Assembly (NCBI RefSeq): GCF_005146945.1
Contig: NZ_SWMS01000025.1
Location: 34,717 to 98,716, forward strand
Direction: 5' to 3'
DNA from: Prauserella endophytica
GTDB lineage: Bacteria > Actinomycetota > Actinomycetes > Mycobacteriales > Pseudonocardiaceae
Length of the DNA: 64,000 nucleotides
Shown: piece by piece, positions 43,262 to 52,459 of the stretch
Position numbering within the stretch: position 1 is the first letter of the stretch
How the letters are laid out: every line of letters starts with the position of its first letter
Made by a program: the position numbers and the translations under genes
The notes under the pieces: model-generated
What the model saw: the letters and a program-made list of their open reading frames with translations, nothing else
What the model was told of the DNA's origin: nothing
Databases searched by the model: none

Positions 43262-44674
43262 ATGAGCGACACGAAGCGGCGGCCCCGGATCGGGCTGGTC
43301 GCGGGCGGGCTGGGTGCCTACTGGCCGCAGTTCCCCGACCTGTTGCCGACGCTGAAGCAGTCGTCGGCGTACGTGAGCGAGCGCATCACCGGCTTCGATG
43401 CTGAGATCGTGGACGTCGGGTTCATCTCCGACGCACAGGAGGGCGCCGCCGCGGCCGAGAAGCTGCGCGCGGCGGGCTGTGACCTCATCGTCGGGTTCCT
43501 CACGACGTACATGACGGCCACGATGCTCATGCCGATCGCGCAGCGCAGCGGCGCTCCGGTGCTGCTGATCAACCTGCAGCCCACCGAGTCGATGGATCAC
43601 GCCACCTTCGACACCGGGCAGTGGCTCGCCTACTGCGGCGCGTGCCCGCTGCCGGAGATGGCGAACGCGTTCCGCCGCGCGGGCGTGGAGTTCCGCAGCG
43701 TGTCCGGGCACCTGCGCGACGAGCGTGCGTGGGCCAAGATCGGGCGCTGGATCTCCGCTGCCGCCGTGCGCAAGGTGCTGCGCCACGGCAGGCACGGGCT
43801 CATGGGGCATCTCTACCCCGGCATGTACGACGTCTCCACCGACCTGACCATGGTCAACGCCCACTTCGGCGGGCACGTCGAGGTGCTGGAGTTCGACGAC
43901 CTGCGCGTGCGCGTCGAGCAGGTCACCGACGCCGACGTGGCCGCAAAGGTCGCCGAGGCCGAGTCGGTCTTCGAGCTGGACGCGTCGGTTAACCGCGAGG
44001 ACCTCGAATGGGGCGCGAAGGTGGCCGTGGGCCTCGATCGGCTCGTCGCCGACTTCGATCTCGACAGCCTCGCCTACTACCACCGCGGCCTCGATGGGGA
44101 GACCCACGAGCGGCTCGGCGCCGGGATGATCCTCGGCGCGAGCCTGCTCACCGCGCGCGGCGTCCCGGCCGCCGGGGAGTACGAGCTGCGCACGAGCATC
44201 GCGATGTTGATCATGGACGTGCTCGGCGCGGGCGGGTCGTTCACGGAGCTGCAGGCGCTCGACTTCGAGCGCGGGCACGTCGAGATGGGCCACGACGGCC
44301 CCGCGCACCTGGCGATCAGCGCGAAGAAGCCCCTGCTGCGCGGGCTCGGCGTCTACCACGGCAAGCGCGGCTGGGGCGTGTCCGTCGAGTTCGACGTCGC
44401 GCACGGCCCGGTGACGCTGTGCGGGATCGGCCAGGACCGCGAGGGCCGGTACTCGCTGATCGTGTCGGAGGGCGAGGTGGTGGACGGGCCGCTCATGCGC
44501 ATCGGCAACACCACGAGCCGCGTCGACTTCGGGCGCGACCCCGGCGAATGGACCGACGAGTGGTCCGCCAGCGGCGTCGCCCACCACTGGGCGCTCGGTG
44601 TCGGGCACCGGGCCGCCGAGCTGCGCGCCGTGGCGAGCCTGCTGGGCGTTCCGCTGGTCGAGGTAGGCCGGTGA
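43262..44674 (+). CDS. L-fucose/L-arabinose isomerase family protein
   Basis: The 470-residue protein has the FucI/AraA fold: an N-terminal Rossmann-like domain with RIGLVAGGLGAYWPQFP and LIVGFLTTYMTATM, and a metal-site domain with GASLLTARGVPAAGEYELRT and HVEMGHDGPAHL. Members isomerise aldoses. Rhamnose isomerase is already present, so this gene may widen the substrate range to a related sugar such as L-fucose or L-lyxose, or do another step; this is not decided. GAGGAGG precedes the ATG. It overlaps the kinase start by four bases. Confidence 0.8.
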   Translation: MSDTKRRPRIGLVAGGLGAYWPQFPDLLPTLKQSSAYVSERITGFDAEIVDVGFISDAQEGAAAAEKLRAAGCDLIVGFLTTYMTATMLMPIAQRSGAPVLLINLQPTESMDHATFDTGQWLAYCGACPLPEMANAFRRAGVEFRSVSGHLRDERAWAKIGRWISAAAVRKVLRHGRHGLMGHLYPGMYDVSTDLTMVNAHFGGHVEVLEFDDLRVRVEQVTDADVAAKVAEAESVFELDASVNREDLEWGAKVAVGLDRLVADFDLDSLAYYHRGLDGETHERLGAGMILGASLLTARGVPAAGEYELRTSIAMLIMDVLGAGGSFTELQALDFERGHVEMGHDGPAHLAISAKKPLLRGLGVYHGKRGWGVSVEFDVAHGPVTLCGIGQDREGRYSLIVSEGEVVDGPLMRIGNTTSRVDFGRDPGEWTDEWSASGVAHHWALGVGHRAAELRAVASLLGVPLVEVGR

Positions 44675-46071
44675 CCGCTTTCGTCGCCGTCGACCTCGGC
44701 GCCACGAGCGGGCGGGTCATGCTCGGCCAGGTGATCGAGGGGACCATCGACCTCACGGAGCTGCGCCGCTTCCGCACCGGGCCCCGTGAGCGGCCCGGCG
44801 GCGGGCTGCGCTGGGACGTCGAGGAGATGTACGCCGAGATCGTCGCGGGTCTGCGCGAGGCCGAGGGCGCGGAGCCGGTGTCGATCGGCATCGACTCGTG
44901 GGCCGTCGACTACGGCCTGCTCGACGCGGACGGCAGGCTCGACGGCGATGTGCGCTGCTACCGCGACCCGCGTACCGACGGCATGGCGGCGCGGCTTCGT
45001 GAGCGGGTCGACGACGAGACGTTGTACCGCATCACGGGCCTGCAGTACCTGCCGTTCAACACGATCTACCAGCTGCTCGCCGAGCCGGAGGAGCGGCTGG
45101 CCGGCAAGACGATGCTGCTGCTGCCCGACCTCATCGGCTACCGGCTGACCGGCGAGTTCGGCGCCGAGGTGACCAACGCGTCCACCACGGCGCTGCTCGA
45201 CGCCACCACGCGCCAGTGGTCCACGGAACTCGCGGACAAGGTGGGCCTGCCCGCCGGGCTGCTGCCCCCGTTGCGCCAGCCCGGCGAGCCGATCGGCACC
45301 GCCCCCGGCGGGGTGCCGGTGGTGGCCGTGGCCTCGCACGACACGGCCTCGGCCGTGGCCGCCGTGCCCGCTCTCGGCGACCGGTTCGGCTACGTCTCGT
45401 GCGGCACGTGGTCGCTCGCCGGGCTCGAACTGCCCGCGCCCGTGCTCACCGACGAGGCCCGCAGGGCCAACTTCACCAACGAGGCCGGCATCGACGGCAC
45501 GGTGCGGTTCCTGCGCAACACCATGGGCCTGTGGCTGCTCACCGAGTCGCTACGCGTTTGGCGGGAGCGGGGGCACGACATTAGGCTCGACGACGTGCTG
45601 AAGGCGGCGATGCGGGAACCGGCTTTCAGGTCCATTGTGGACGCTGATCACCCGGTTTTCCTGACCCCGGGTGACGTGCCCGCGCGCATCGCGACGCTGT
45701 GCCGCGAGTCGGGGCAGCCGGTGCCGGAGACCCCGCCCGCCGTCGTGCGCACGATCCTGGAGTCGCTGGCGCTCGCGCATGCCGACTCGCTGCGGACGGC
45801 CGCGCGGCTCGCCGACCGCGAGCTCGACGTCGTGCACTTGGTCGGTGGCGGGGCACTCAACGAGCCGCTCTGCCAGTTGACCGCCGACGCGTGCGGCCTG
45901 CCGGTGCTCGCGGGCCCGGTGGAGGCGAGCGCGCTCGGCAACGTGTTCGTGCAGGCAAGGGCTGCCGGAGTGCTCGCGGACGTGCCGTCGAGCGCGCCGC
46001 TGGCCCGCTACGAGCCGCGGGGAGAGCAGGCGGCGTGGCGCACGGCGGCCGAGCGGGCGGGGCTGGGATGA
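44671..46071 (+). CDS. rhaB: Rhamnulokinase (FGGY family)
   Basis: The 466-residue kinase has the N-terminal phosphate motif VAVDLGATSGRVMLG, the RhaB-like DSWAVDYGLLDADG near 73 and RDPRT, the QYLPFNTIYQLLAE segment, and the C-terminal adenosine motif LVGGGALNEPLCQLTADA near 392. It phosphorylates L-rhamnulose at C1 to feed the aldolase. The start GTG overlaps the isomerase-like gene, and its stop overlaps lutA in ATGA. Confidence 0.92.
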   Translation: MTAFVAVDLGATSGRVMLGQVIEGTIDLTELRRFRTGPRERPGGGLRWDVEEMYAEIVAGLREAEGAEPVSIGIDSWAVDYGLLDADGRLDGDVRCYRDPRTDGMAARLRERVDDETLYRITGLQYLPFNTIYQLLAEPEERLAGKTMLLLPDLIGYRLTGEFGAEVTNASTTALLDATTRQWSTELADKVGLPAGLLPPLRQPGEPIGTAPGGVPVVAVASHDTASAVAAVPALGDRFGYVSCGTWSLAGLELPAPVLTDEARRANFTNEAGIDGTVRFLRNTMGLWLLTESLRVWRERGHDIRLDDVLKAAMREPAFRSIVDADHPVFLTPGDVPARIATLCRESGQPVPETPPAVVRTILESLALAHADSLRTAARLADRELDVVHLVGGGALNEPLCQLTADACGLPVLAGPVEASALGNVFVQARAAGVLADVPSSAPLARYEPRGEQAAWRTAAERAGLG

Positions 46072-46802
46072 GCGCGCCGCGCGTGGCGCTGTTCGCCACC
46101 TGCCTCACCGACACGCTCTACCCGGAGACCGGCAAGGCCGTGGTCCGGCTGTTGACGCGGCTCGGCTGCGACGTCGACTTCCCGCTCGCGCAGACGTGCT
46201 GCGGCCAGATGCACTACAACACCGGCTACCACGACCACGCCCGCCCGCTCGCTCGCGACTACGCGGCGACGTTCGAGGGCTACGACCACGTGGTGGCGCC
46301 GTCAGGCTCGTGCGGCGCGATGGTGCGGGAGATCCACCCGAGCCTGTGCGGCACGAGCCCCGCCGTGGAGCGCACCTACGAGCTGAGCGAGTTCCTCGTC
46401 GACGTGCTCGGCGTGACCGACGTCGGCGCGTACTTCCCGCACCGCGTCACCTACCACCCGACGTGCCACTCGCTGCGGATGCTCGGCGTCGGCGACAAGC
46501 CGCTCAGCCTGCTGCGCGCGGTGAAGGGGCTGGAGCTGGTTGAGCTGCCGCAGGCCGAGCAGTGCTGCGGCTTCGGCGGCACGTTCGCGCTCAAGAACGC
46601 GGAGACGTCCACGGCGATGCTGGCCGACAAGATGCGCTGCGTGCAGGACACCGGCGCGCAGGTGCTCAGCGCCGGTGACAACTCATGCCTCATGCACATC
46701 GGCGGCGGGCTGTCGCGGCTGCGCACGGGCGTGCGGACGGTGCACCTGGCGGAGATCCTGGCGAGCACGGAGGAGGAGCCATGGGCGTCCGCAACCCGGT
46801 GA
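46068..46802 (+). CDS. lutA: Lactate utilisation protein A (LutA/LldE), Fe-S oxidoreductase subunit
   Basis: The 244-residue protein has two CCG domains, with TCCGQMHYNTG near 45 and QCCGFGGTF near 165, which ligate a 4Fe-4S-type cluster. LutABC oxidise L-lactate to pyruvate. Its coupling to rhamnulokinase by a four-base overlap ties lactate oxidation to rhamnose use, since L-lactate would come from L-lactaldehyde. Confidence 0.92.
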   Translation: MSAPRVALFATCLTDTLYPETGKAVVRLLTRLGCDVDFPLAQTCCGQMHYNTGYHDHARPLARDYAATFEGYDHVVAPSGSCGAMVREIHPSLCGTSPAVERTYELSEFLVDVLGVTDVGAYFPHRVTYHPTCHSLRMLGVGDKPLSLLRAVKGLELVELPQAEQCCGFGGTFALKNAETSTAMLADKMRCVQDTGAQVLSAGDNSCLMHIGGGLSRLRTGVRTVHLAEILASTEEEPWASATR

Positions 46803-48217
46803 CCTGGCTGGGGAGCCCGGTGTTCCCCAAGGCCGCGCACGAGGCGCTCGCGGACACGCAGCTGCGCCGCAACCTGCGCAAGGCCACCACCACCATCCGC
46901 ACCAAGCGCGCGGGCGTCGTGGCCGAACTGGACGACTGGGAGCGGTTGCGTCAGGCGGGCGAGGCCATCAAGGACGACGTGCTCGCCAACCTCGACACGT
47001 ACCTGGTGCGGCTGGAGAAGGCCGTCACCGCGCGCGGCGGCGTCGTGCACTGGGCTCGCGACGCGGAGGAGGCCAATCGGATCGTGCTCGACCTCGTGCG
47101 TGCGGAGGGCGCCGACGAGGTCGTGAAGGTCAAGTCCATGGCCACCGCCGAGATCGGACTCAACGAGGCGCTGGAGGCGGGCGGCGTGCGCGCGGTGGAG
47201 ACCGATCTCGCCGAGCTGATCGTGCAGCTCGGCGACGACCGGCCCTCCCACATCCTCGTGCCCGCGATCCACCGCAACCGCGCGGAGATCCGCGACGTCT
47301 TCCGCAGGGGCATGGCCGAGGAGCCCGCCTCAGACGAGCCGCGCGACCTCGCCGAGGCGGCCCGCAGGCACCTGCGGCGAAAGTTCCTGTCGGCCAAGGT
47401 CGCCATCTCCGGGGCCAATTTCGCGGTCGCCGACACCGGTTCGATCGTGGTGGTGGAATCCGAGGGCAACGGGCGCATGTGCCTGACCCTGCCGGAAACG
47501 CTGATCACCGTAATGGGCATCGAGAAGCTCGTGCCGAGCTGGCAGGACCTGGAGGTGTTCCTGCAGCTGCTGCCGCGATCGTCCACAGCGGAACGGATGA
47601 ACCCCTACACCTCGGTGTGGTCGGGCGTGACGCCGGGCGACGGGCCGAGGAGGTTCCACCTGGTGCTGCTGGACAACGGGCGCACGGCCACGCTCGCCGA
47701 CCAGGTGGGGCGGCAGGCGCTGCGGTGCATCCGCTGTTCGGCATGCCTCAACGTGTGCCCGGTGTACGAGCGCACGGGCGGGCAGGCGTACGGCTCGGTG
47801 TACCCGGGTCCGATCGGCGCGATCCTCGCCCCGCAGCTCGCCGGGGACATGCATGACGAGCAGGCGGCGTCGCTGCCGTACGCGTCGTCGCTGTGCGGCG
47901 CGTGCTACGAGGTGTGTCCCGTGCGGATCAACATCCCCGAGGTGCTCACCCACCTGCGTGCGGAAGCCGTGCGGGCAAAGGGAAAGCGCACCCCGGAGGC
48001 GATCGCGATGGCCGCCGCGGCGTGGGTGTTCGCCGACCCGAAGCGATACGAGGCGGCGCAGAAGGCGGGCTCGCTCTCGCGGCTGCTCGCCCGCGACGGG
48101 CGCATCAAACGGCTGCCGGGGCCCGGTGCGAAGTGGACGGACTCGCGCGACGCGCCCGCGGTGCCGAAGGAGTCGTTCCGCGCGTGGTGGAGGAAGAACC
48201 ATGTTCAGCGCTCGTGA
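46781..48217 (+). CDS. lutB: Lactate utilisation protein B (LutB), 4Fe-4S protein
   Basis: The 478-residue protein has an N-terminal DUF162-like domain and two ferredoxin clusters: CIRCSACLNVCPVY near 316 and CGACYEVCPVRI near 366. The ATG follows GGAGGAGG and overlaps lutA by 22 bases. It passes electrons from LutA in lactate oxidation. Confidence 0.93.
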   Translation: MGVRNPVTWLGSPVFPKAAHEALADTQLRRNLRKATTTIRTKRAGVVAELDDWERLRQAGEAIKDDVLANLDTYLVRLEKAVTARGGVVHWARDAEEANRIVLDLVRAEGADEVVKVKSMATAEIGLNEALEAGGVRAVETDLAELIVQLGDDRPSHILVPAIHRNRAEIRDVFRRGMAEEPASDEPRDLAEAARRHLRRKFLSAKVAISGANFAVADTGSIVVVESEGNGRMCLTLPETLITVMGIEKLVPSWQDLEVFLQLLPRSSTAERMNPYTSVWSGVTPGDGPRRFHLVLLDNGRTATLADQVGRQALRCIRCSACLNVCPVYERTGGQAYGSVYPGPIGAILAPQLAGDMHDEQAASLPYASSLCGACYEVCPVRINIPEVLTHLRAEAVRAKGKRTPEAIAMAAAAWVFADPKRYEAAQKAGSLSRLLARDGRIKRLPGPGAKWTDSRDAPAVPKESFRAWWRKNHVQRS

Positions 48218-48809
48218 CGAGATCCTGGCCCGCATCCGTGCCGTGAACCGCGCGTCGCCGGTGCCGATCCCGAGGGACTACGAGCGCACGCGCACGGTGC
48301 CCGACGTGCTGGGACTGCTGGACGAGCGGGTCACCGACTACAAGGCGATCGTGCACCGCGTCGCCGAGGCACAGCTGCCGGACAGGATCGCCGACCGCCT
48401 CGCGCTCCGTTCCGTGTCGACGATGGCGGTGCCCTCCGACGTGCCGCCGGAGTGGCGCGTCCCGGCGGTGACGTGGCTGCCCGACGAGCCGCCGCTTCCG
48501 CTCGCCGAACTGGACACTGTGGACGGTGTGCTGACGGGCTGCGCGGTGGCGATCGCCGAGACGGGCACGATCGTGCTCGACGCGGGTGCGGGGCAGGGTC
48601 GCCGGATGCTCAGCCTGGTGCCCGACTACCACCTGTGCGTGGTGCGAGCCGACCAGGTGGTGACGAGCGTGCCGGAGGCGCTGGCGCGGCTGGAGCCGGG
48701 ACGCCCGCTGACGTTCATCAGCGGACCGTCGGCGACGAGCGACATCGAGCTGGACCGGGTGGAGGGCGTGCACGGCCCCCGCACCCTGGAGGTCCTGATC
48801 GCCACCTGA
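48201..48809 (+). CDS. lutC: Lactate utilisation protein C (LutC)
   Basis: The 202-residue DUF162 protein ends with the typical GPSATSDIELDRVEGVHGP and has GCAVAIAETGTIVLD in the core. It overlaps lutB by 17 bases with GGAGGAAG before its ATG. It completes the L-lactate oxidation complex and is the last gene before a pair of family A repeats. Confidence 0.92.
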   Translation: MFSARDEILARIRAVNRASPVPIPRDYERTRTVPDVLGLLDERVTDYKAIVHRVAEAQLPDRIADRLALRSVSTMAVPSDVPPEWRVPAVTWLPDEPPLPLAELDTVDGVLTGCAVAIAETGTIVLDAGAGQGRRMLSLVPDYHLCVVRADQVVTSVPEALARLEPGRPLTFISGPSATSDIELDRVEGVHGPRTLEVLIAT

Positions 48810-48819
48810 CCAGCCGACC

Positions 48820-48872
48820 GCAGTGAAGGCCACCTTCACTGCGTTCAATGCAGTGAAGGTGGCCTTCACTGC
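48820..48872. repeat. Pair of perfect family A palindromes
   Basis: The copy at 48820-48842 (central CCA) and the copy at 48850-48872 (central TGG) are exact reverse complements of each other with a seven-base loop. They can form either two short hairpins or one 23-base-pair stem. They lie between the lut genes and the convergent toxin gene, as a bidirectional terminator would. Confidence 0.9.
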
Positions 48873-48908
48873 ATTGAGGCGAGCCTCCGCGGACCCTCGT
48901 GCTGACCG

Positions 48909-49334
48909 TCAGCTGATCGAGCCCGGCGGCGCGAGCCGCGCCACGGGCTGGCCGGTGACCTCGGCGATCTGCTCGAAGTCGTGGTCGTGGTGCACCAGCG
49001 TGAGGCCGGCCAGCTCGGCGGTCGCCGCGAGCAGCAGGTCCACGGCACCGGCCGAGCGGTGGGTGCCCGCGGCCGTCAGCGCGTCCTGCACCTCGAAGGC
49101 GCGTCGGAAGACCTCGTCGGGAACCGGGAGCCACGTGAACGCCGCGCCGATCAGCTCCACGAGCTGGTCGCGGTCCGCCTTCGATCGAGCCGTGTGCAGG
49201 AACTCCAGCTCGACCAGGGGACACGTCGCCACCAGCCCCGCCTCGATCTGCTGCTCCCAGCCCGCCCGCGCCCGCGCGTCGCGCAGCACGCGCACCAGCG
49301 CGCTCGTGTCGAACAGGTAGCGGACTGCGATCAC
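48909..49334 (-). CDS. vapC: VapC-type PIN-domain ribonuclease toxin
   Basis: The 141-residue PIN domain protein has the first acid in [10 protein letters not shown] near residue 9, the second in VELEFLHTA near 43 and the later acids in [14 protein letters not shown] near 98 and [12 protein letters not shown] near 118, the set needed for metal-dependent RNA cleavage. It overlaps the antitoxin gene by four bases. The target is usually a tRNA or rRNA; here it is unknown. Confidence 0.9.
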   Translation of the reverse strand: MIAVRYLFDTSALVRVLRDARARAGWEQQIEAGLVATCPLVELEFLHTARSKADRDQLVELIGAAFTWLPVPDEVFRRAFEVQDALTAAGTHRSAGAVDLLLAATAELAGLTLVHHDHDFEQIAEVTGQPVARLAPPGSIS

Positions 49335-49540
49335 CGCCGGTAGGACTCCTTGTCGAGCAGCTCGTCAAACGCCCCGGACTCGCCCAGCTCGGCCAGCCTG
49401 GCCAGCGCCTTGGCACGGCGGATGCGCTGCGTGGTCTCCCTCAAGGCGGTGTTGACCGTGTCCTTCTTCGTCTTGGTGCCCAGGAGCCTCGAGGCTTCGG
49501 CCAGTGCCTCGTCGTCGATGTCGATCAGTACCTTCGCCAC
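49331..49540 (-). CDS. vapB: VapB-type antitoxin
   Basis: The 69-residue protein starts at GTG 49540 and has the VapB ribbon-helix-helix pattern: [19 protein letters not shown], then [12 protein letters not shown]. The C-terminal tail ([12 protein letters not shown]) would wrap around the toxin. Two GTATATACG repeats 22 bases apart lie just upstream, so the pair likely represses itself. Confidence 0.9.
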   Translation of the reverse strand: MAKVLIDIDDEALAEASRLLGTKTKKDTVNTALRETTQRIRRAKALARLAELGESGAFDELLDKESYRR

Positions 49541-49552
49541 GAACGCCTCCCG

Positions 49553-49583
49553 GTATATACGGTGACGTCACTCAGTATATACG
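49553..49583. promoter_or_regulatory. VapBC operator with two GTATATACG repeats
   Basis: Direct repeats GTATATACG stand at 49553-49561 and 49575-49583, a spacing of two helical turns, with the palindrome GTGACGTCAC between them. This fits binding of two VapB dimers. It is 13 bases from the vapB start. Confidence 0.7.
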
Positions 49584-49584
49584 C

Positions 49585-52350
49585 CTACCCGGCCATCCTG
49601 GGGAACAGCTCCCCGGCGCTCACCGGCCTGCCGAAGCGGTAGCCCTGCGCCTGGTCGCAGTTCAGCTCCCGCAGCACCTCGAGCTGCCGATCGGTCTCCA
49701 CGCCCTCCGCGATCACGGTGAGCCCCATGCTGTGCGCCATCGTCACGATGCCCCTGATGATCGCCTCGGCCTCGGACTTGCCCGGCCGTCCGATCCCGGC
49801 GACGAACGACTGGTCGATCTTGAGCGTGTCCAGCGGCAGCCGCCAGAGCTGGGCCAGCGAGGAGTAGCCGGTGCCGAAGTCGTCGATCGCGAGCCGCACA
49901 CCCAGCCCTCGCAGCGCCGACAGCGCCCCGCCCGCCACCTCCGGGTCCCTCATGAGCGCGCTTTCCGTGATCTCCAGGCACAGCGTCTGCGGCGGCAGCC
50001 CGGTGCGGCGAAGAGCCTCCTCCACGGTCGGCACCAGCGCGGCGTCGTCGAGCTGCCGGGCGGAGAGGTTGACCGTCAGCCGGGTGTCGAGGTTCCGCGC
50101 GGCACGCTGGCTCGCGATCTCCTCGGTCGTGGTCCTGAGCATGTAGTCGCCGATGAGGTTGATCAGGTCGCTCTCCTCGGCGAGCGGGATGAACTCGACG
50201 GGCGAGATCGCGCCGTGCGTCGGGTGGTGCCAGCGCATGAGGCCCTCGACGGCCACGGTCCGGCACGTCCGCAGGTCCACCACCGGCTGGTAGGCCATCC
50301 ACAGCTGGCCGTCCACCACGGCTTCGCGCAGATCCTGCTCCAGCCGCAGCTGCCGCTGGACGCGTTCCCGCAGCTCGACGTCGAAGAACTCGTACCGCCC
50401 GCGACCCCGCGTCTTGGCCTCGTACATCGCCACGTCGGCGTCACGGATGAGATCCTCGGCCGAGCGCGCGTCGCCGGGCGCCGCGGTGACGATGCCGACG
50501 CTCGCGTCCACGCGCAGCTGCCTGCCGTCGAGGCCGATCGGCTTGGTCAGCGAGGCCCGCAGGTGCCCGATGAGCGAGCGGATGCCGGTGTCGCCGGAGA
50601 CGTCGAAGGTCACCACGGCGAACTCGTCCCCGCCGAGCCTGCCGACCAGGTCGGTCGCGCGCACACAGTGGCGCAGGCGCTGGCCGACGACGCGGAGCAC
50701 CTGGTCGCCGGTGCTGTGCCCGAGCGAGTCGTTGATCAGCTTGAACTTGTCGAGGTCGATGAACAACACGCACGCGAGGCCCTCGCGGTCCGGCTCGGCC
50801 AGCGCGCCGTCCAGCCGCTGCAGCACGAGGGTCCGGTTGGCGAGGCCCGTGAGCGGGTCGTGCGTGGCGTCGTGCTCCAGCTGCTCGCCGATGGCCCTGC
50901 GTTCGGTGATGTCGGTGAACGACGTGACGACCGTCGATGGGGGCGCGGCGTCGGGATCGAGCGGCCGGCAGCTCATGGACAGCCACACGTAGGTGCCGTC
51001 GGGTCGTTGCAGCCGCAGTACGCGCCCGTTCTGCGCCTGCCCTGTCGCCAGTACCTCGGAGAACGGGTACTCCGTCGCGGCGAGCCGGGCCCCCGACTCG
51101 CCGTACAGCGGGAACCTCGTCGGTGACGACTTCCTCAGCACCGTGTTCGGCATGCCGAGGATCCTGGCCGCCGCCGGGTTGGCCGACTCGATCATCCCGT
51201 CGGGGCCGATCACCACGACGCCCTCGTCGAGCGCGGCGACCACCGTGCTGTACCGCCGCTCGGCCCGCCGCCGGGGCGTCTCGTCGGCGCACACGAGCAC
51301 GTAGCCGTCGTGCATCTCGGCCGCGGAGACCCGGATGGCCAGTGTCGAGCCGTCCGCCGTGCGGTGGTCGCCCTCGACGACGCCGCCCGCCGCCATCACC
51401 CGCTCCGGGTCGAGCGGCGCGCCGACGAGCTCGCCGACGTCCCTGCCGATGGCCTCGGTGCTGGACCGCCCGTACACGGCCTCCGCGGCGGGATTCCAGC
51501 TGGTCACGATGCCGTCGGCAGTGGTGGCGATGATCGCGTCGCTGACGTGGGAGACGAGCGCCGCCTGGTAGTGCAGTGCCGCCTCGGCGGCCTTCTGCGC
51601 CGTGATGTCGCGCATGATGACCTGGAACGCGGGCCTGCCCTGCCACGTCGTGCGCACCGACACCGACTCGACGAGCATCGAGTCGCCGTCGAAGCGCTTG
51701 AGCTGCACCTCGGTGGGCTCCGAGGTGGCGCCCGGGGTGGTCAGGCCCTCGATGCGGTGCAGCATCGCGGGGACCGAGGCGGGGTCGACGAAGTCGGTGA
51801 TGGGCCTGCCCAGCAGCTCGTCGGCCGAGTCCACCGCGGCGAACCGCAGTGCCGCCGGGTTGACGTAGACGAGTTTGCCGCCCTCGTGAACGCAGATCGC
51901 GTCAGGGCTGAGCTCGACCAGCAGCCGGTACCGGTCGGCCAGGTCGGCGAGCGCCTGCTCGCTGCCATGCCGTTCAGTCACGTCCGTAGCAATCCCGAGA
52001 AGTCCGGCCTTGGTGCCGCCGGGTCGAGGTCGGGCCAGGAACCGGATCCATCTGACCTCGCCTTCCGGCGTCTCGAGGCTCTGCTCAAGCTCGAAATTAT
52101 CCCACGGCGGAGCATTCCGCAGCGTCACGTCGATCGGTGAGATCAATTCCAGGAGCGTGCGCCGGATGTCGGCTTCGGCCTCCTCGGGGAGCCCGAACAT
52201 CGCGCCAAGCCCTGCCGACCACGTAACGCGGCCGTCGCCGGCGCCGACGGACCACCTGGCCGACGAGCCGGCGGCGAGCGCCAGGTCAGCGACTATCTCG
52301 TGGTCAGGGTCGGTGCCGGTGGTCACCTCTGCGTGGGTCCGCGCCTCCAT
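49585..52350 (-). CDS. Multi-PAS GGDEF-EAL cyclic di-GMP protein
   Basis: The 921-residue soluble protein has about four PAS modules in the first 480 residues, for example SPDAICVHEGGKLVYVNPAAL and DAIIATTADGIVTSWNPAA. A GGDEF domain follows, with HDPLTGLANR near 495 and the intact active site RLGGDEFAVV, then an EAL domain with VEGLMRWHHP, NLSARQLDD, DDFGTGYSSL and IAEGVETD. The catalytic residues are kept in both domains, so both synthesis and breakdown of c-di-GMP are possible; the EGL variant is common in active enzymes. No membrane segment is seen. The ATG at 52350 gives a short N-terminus before the first PAS. Confidence 0.9.
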   Translation of the reverse strand: MEARTHAEVTTGTDPDHEIVADLALAAGSSARWSVGAGDGRVTWSAGLGAMFGLPEEAEADIRRTLLELISPIDVTLRNAPPWDNFELEQSLETPEGEVRWIRFLARPRPGGTKAGLLGIATDVTERHGSEQALADLADRYRLLVELSPDAICVHEGGKLVYVNPAALRFAAVDSADELLGRPITDFVDPASVPAMLHRIEGLTTPGATSEPTEVQLKRFDGDSMLVESVSVRTTWQGRPAFQVIMRDITAQKAAEAALHYQAALVSHVSDAIIATTADGIVTSWNPAAEAVYGRSSTEAIGRDVGELVGAPLDPERVMAAGGVVEGDHRTADGSTLAIRVSAAEMHDGYVLVCADETPRRRAERRYSTVVAALDEGVVVIGPDGMIESANPAAARILGMPNTVLRKSSPTRFPLYGESGARLAATEYPFSEVLATGQAQNGRVLRLQRPDGTYVWLSMSCRPLDPDAAPPSTVVTSFTDITERRAIGEQLEHDATHDPLTGLANRTLVLQRLDGALAEPDREGLACVLFIDLDKFKLINDSLGHSTGDQVLRVVGQRLRHCVRATDLVGRLGGDEFAVVTFDVSGDTGIRSLIGHLRASLTKPIGLDGRQLRVDASVGIVTAAPGDARSAEDLIRDADVAMYEAKTRGRGRYEFFDVELRERVQRQLRLEQDLREAVVDGQLWMAYQPVVDLRTCRTVAVEGLMRWHHPTHGAISPVEFIPLAEESDLINLIGDYMLRTTTEEIASQRAARNLDTRLTVNLSARQLDDAALVPTVEEALRRTGLPPQTLCLEITESALMRDPEVAGGALSALRGLGVRLAIDDFGTGYSSLAQLWRLPLDTLKIDQSFVAGIGRPGKSEAEAIIRGIVTMAHSMGLTVIAEGVETDRQLEVLRELNCDQAQGYRFGRPVSAGELFPRMAG

Positions 52351-52459
52351 GTCCCGTCCATCCGCGTGGTGCTGGGAACCCCGATTAGAGCACGGTTTCG
52401 CCGCTAGGCGAACAGGAGGATTCGGCGGCGACTTCGCGTTAGCGGCATCCCGGGCGCGG

